Assembly (NCBI GenBank): GCA_017503015.1
Contig: JAFVTX010000049.1
Span: forward strand, 1-64,000
DNA: 64,000 nt
Reading direction: 5' to 3'
Source of the DNA: Fibrobacter sp.
GTDB taxonomy: Bacteria > Fibrobacterota > Fibrobacteria > Fibrobacterales > Fibrobacteraceae
Position numbers and translations under genes: made by a program. Within the stretch, counting starts at the first letter, position 1; each line of letters starts with the position of its first letter. Below are positions 62,473-64,000 of this stretch, in pieces. Under the pieces are notes generated by a model. That model saw nothing but the letters and a program-made list of their open reading frames with translations. It ran no database searches and was not told where the DNA came from.

Positions 62473-63291
62473 CTATAAAAATTCCAAGACAGGCGACTTT
62501 TCGACTAGTCCAAGCTTTGCGGCATACCCGAAAAAGCACTCCAAGGATTTTTTCCGTTCGTCTGTAAAATGATAATCTATAATTTTATAATAATCAAGTA
62601 ACGACTTCTTGTCCAGATTCACGGGAAATCTTGAAATCCAGTGATCCAGGGCGACAGCGGGGTCGGCACGAAAAGACTCCACGCTTTTTTCCGTTTCTTG
62701 TAAATATTGTTCCAGGACCGGCCGAAGCTCCGGCTTTAAAGCCGACTTCTCAATAATCCACGCCCCAAATACAAAAGGCATGCCCTGCCAGTCCTGCCAC
62801 AGGGTTCCTAGGTCGTAGCTGTAAGGGAACCGACGGCGTTCCGCTTCTTCCAAGGCCAAGTCCCCGATAAGCAGGCAGGCGTCGTCGGTGGCTTCGGCGG
62901 CAAGGCCGCCGGTATATTCGGCACGCACCCGGAATCGTTCCGAAAGCAGAATTTTCAGCAGGGCCACAGAGGTCTGGCTCTGGGAGGTAAGCCGCACCGT
63001 CTTGCCGTCAAGGTCTTCGATGGGGAACCTTGAAAAGAGCTTTACGGAACGGACCTCAAAGGAGCAAGAGGTACAAAGCCTGGGCGACAAGACAAAGGCG
63101 CCCGGTTTCTGGGCAAAGGTAATCGAAGAGGCTGGGGACAAATGAATCGCGCCCTCCCGGAGTCCCCTGCTGTGCACGCTGGGCGGACCGTCTACAAAAC
63201 GCACGCGGGGGAATTCCTGCTCACGACCCAAAAAGCCGTGAAAGAACGGCGCACAGACCAAAAAAGGAATTCGACCCACCAATAAATCCAT
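62473..63291 (-). CDS. mqnA: chorismate dehydratase-like protein (MqnA, menaquinone futalosine pathway)
   Basis: The 272-residue protein has the periplasmic-binding-protein fold of MqnA/MqnD enzymes, with GAIHLSPASSITFAQ, DGKTVRLTSQSQTSVALL and QDWQGMPFVFGAW. It is closest in layout to MqnA, which dehydrates chorismate in the futalosine route to menaquinone. The gene is divergent from the small gene at 63375. Confidence 0.85.
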   Translation of the reverse strand: MDLLVGRIPFLVCAPFFHGFLGREQEFPRVRFVDGPPSVHSRGLREGAIHLSPASSITFAQKPGAFVLSPRLCTSCSFEVRSVKLFSRFPIEDLDGKTVRLTSQSQTSVALLKILLSERFRVRAEYTGGLAAEATDDACLLIGDLALEEAERRRFPYSYDLGTLWQDWQGMPFVFGAWIIEKSALKPELRPVLEQYLQETEKSVESFRADPAVALDHWISRFPVNLDKKSLLDYYKIIDYHFTDERKKSLECFFGYAAKLGLVEKSPVLEFL

Positions 63292-63374
63292 GGAAAAAAA
63301 TTAACTTTTGGCGGTGGCATTTTGTAGGCCGCAAAACAATTAACCGAAAAATAAAAGATATTGGCTAAGGAATA

Positions 63375-63665
63375 ATGGCTGTATTTCACGTGAAAAAGAC
63401 GTCCCTGGGCGAAGACAAGACCAGTCTCGTGTTCAAGGGCAAAATTATCGAAGGGCCCATCAGCAAGGGCATGACCATGGAAATCCCCGTTACAGGCGAA
63501 GCCGTGATCAAGATGAAGATTTACGATGTAGTCCAGTTCGACAAGCAGAAGGACGAAGACAAGAAGGTGGGACTGGTGGTTGACTTTTACAACCTGCCCG
63601 ACGACCTGGAAGTGGTCCAGGACCTGAACATCGCCGACGAAGACCTGAACATCGTCAACGAATAA
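63375..63665 (+). CDS. small conserved-looking protein of unknown function
   Basis: The 96-residue acidic protein has a beta-rich centre (SLVFKGKIIEGPISKGMTME then IPVTGEAVIKMKIYDVV) resembling a domain-2-type barrel of translation factors, then an acidic tail with two NIADEDLNIVNE-like steps. No family is recognised. The ATG follows AAGGAATA. It is upstream of the GH5-type gene but on a separate transcript or in the same unit. Confidence 0.7.
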   Translation: MAVFHVKKTSLGEDKTSLVFKGKIIEGPISKGMTMEIPVTGEAVIKMKIYDVVQFDKQKDEDKKVGLVVDFYNLPDDLEVVQDLNIADEDLNIVNE

Positions 63666-63708
63666 CTTTACGCCGTCAATTCCGGCGGCATAACCAACAG
63701 AGCAAAAG

Positions 63709-64000
63709 ATGAAAAAAGAAAGGCTACGGGGAGTGAATTTGGGTGGCTGGTTCAGTCAAGTGGACTGTATCGAAGAAAAGGACCCTGTAGGTTTTCCGGG
63801 GCTCGTGCCCCATATCAAGACTTTCCTCGGGGTGGAAGACTTCAAGCGCATCCGCGAGGCGGGGTTCAACCACGTGCGCCTGCCGGTGGACTACTTCAAC
63901 CTGTTCAAGACCGACGACGCCAGCAAGCCGAACGAAGAAGTGTTCGGCCTTCTGGACAAGGCCCTCAAAGAAATCCAGGCCGCAGACCTGGACGTGATTC
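63709..64000 (+). CDS. glycoside hydrolase family 5-like glycanase (partial, 3' end cut)
   Basis: The first 97 codons are present. The protein begins MKKERLRGVNLGGWFSQVDC and continues with FKRIREAGFNHVRLPVDYFN, the N-terminal barrel strands of GH5 cellulases and exo-glucanases. No signal peptide is visible, so a cytoplasmic enzyme acting on imported oligosaccharides is possible. The catalytic Glu residues lie beyond the window edge. Confidence 0.88.
   Translation, partial: MKKERLRGVNLGGWFSQVDCIEEKDPVGFPGLVPHIKTFLGVEDFKRIREAGFNHVRLPVDYFNLFKTDDASKPNEEVFGLLDKALKEIQAADLDVI

Overview
The window looks like chromosomal DNA of a Fibrobacter-type bacterium (Fibrobacterota: a fibre-degrading gut diderm). 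Evidence: a lipoprotein with the Fibrobacter succinogenes major paralogous domain (16610-17176), the start of a GH5-type glycanase at the right edge, an Lpt lipopolysaccharide export set, a TonB/ExbB/ExbD/DUF3450 system with a TonB-dependent receptor, and a T9SS-like C-terminal domain. No rRNA, tRNA, CRISPR array, IS element or prophage was recognised. Coding is dense and mostly on the minus strand up to 50.3 kb, then mostly plus. Assignments come from motif recognition by eye, not from database searches.

Left part (0-27 kb): lytic transglycosylase; PTS enzyme I and HPr beside an MCE/MlaD protein; TrmH; an M16-like lipoprotein without its metal motif; two Bat-type von Willebrand A proteins separated by an opposite-strand degenerate GGDEF gene; a PDDEXK_2 (Rpn/YhgA-type) nuclease; acyltransferase plus LysR regulator; a YidE-type transporter; then a six-gene operon DUF3450, ExbB with N-terminal coiled coil, ExbB, ExbD, TonB, TPR protein. 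LD-carboxypeptidase, Nudix and SIMPL genes follow. A candidate standalone small RNA lies at 9351-9436.

Middle (27-42 kb): this is the most unusual region. A promoter at 35541-35569 drives a small secreted protein and a 1090-residue protein whose central part resembles the pore-forming region of anthrax protective antigen (binary toxin B family), with calcium-binding DxDGDG repeats. A terminator separates it from a TonB-dependent receptor and a DUF4249-like lipoprotein. Next to it, an ECF sigma factor, an anti-sigma/DUF4384-like protein and a caspase-family protease fused to surface repeats and a probable outer-membrane barrel form a coupled operon. A HigBA-type toxin-antitoxin pair with a visible promoter/operator, and an Hsp20 gene, follow.

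Right part (41-64 kb): TolC, DksA-like protein, a second MCE protein, HprK, HPF, RpoN, LptB, LptA, LptC and RpiB form a layout close to the proteobacterial rpoN/lpt cluster. HPr, EI and HprK are all present without any sugar-specific EII in the window, which suggests a regulatory PTS. A plus-strand surface-glycan operon (flippase, LicD, PLP enzyme, LicC-like cytidylyltransferase, two glycosyltransferases, LTA-synthase-like enzyme) ends at a clear terminator (58880-58912). An RND exporter, a GGDEF response regulator, MqnA and the edge GH5 gene complete the window.

The intergenic gaps carry two kinds of repeat: REP-like palindromes (arms of the ATCCCCGC/GCGGGGAT type followed by GAC) and several families of short degenerate tandem repeats. 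Some have entered coding sequence or created false N-terminal extensions.
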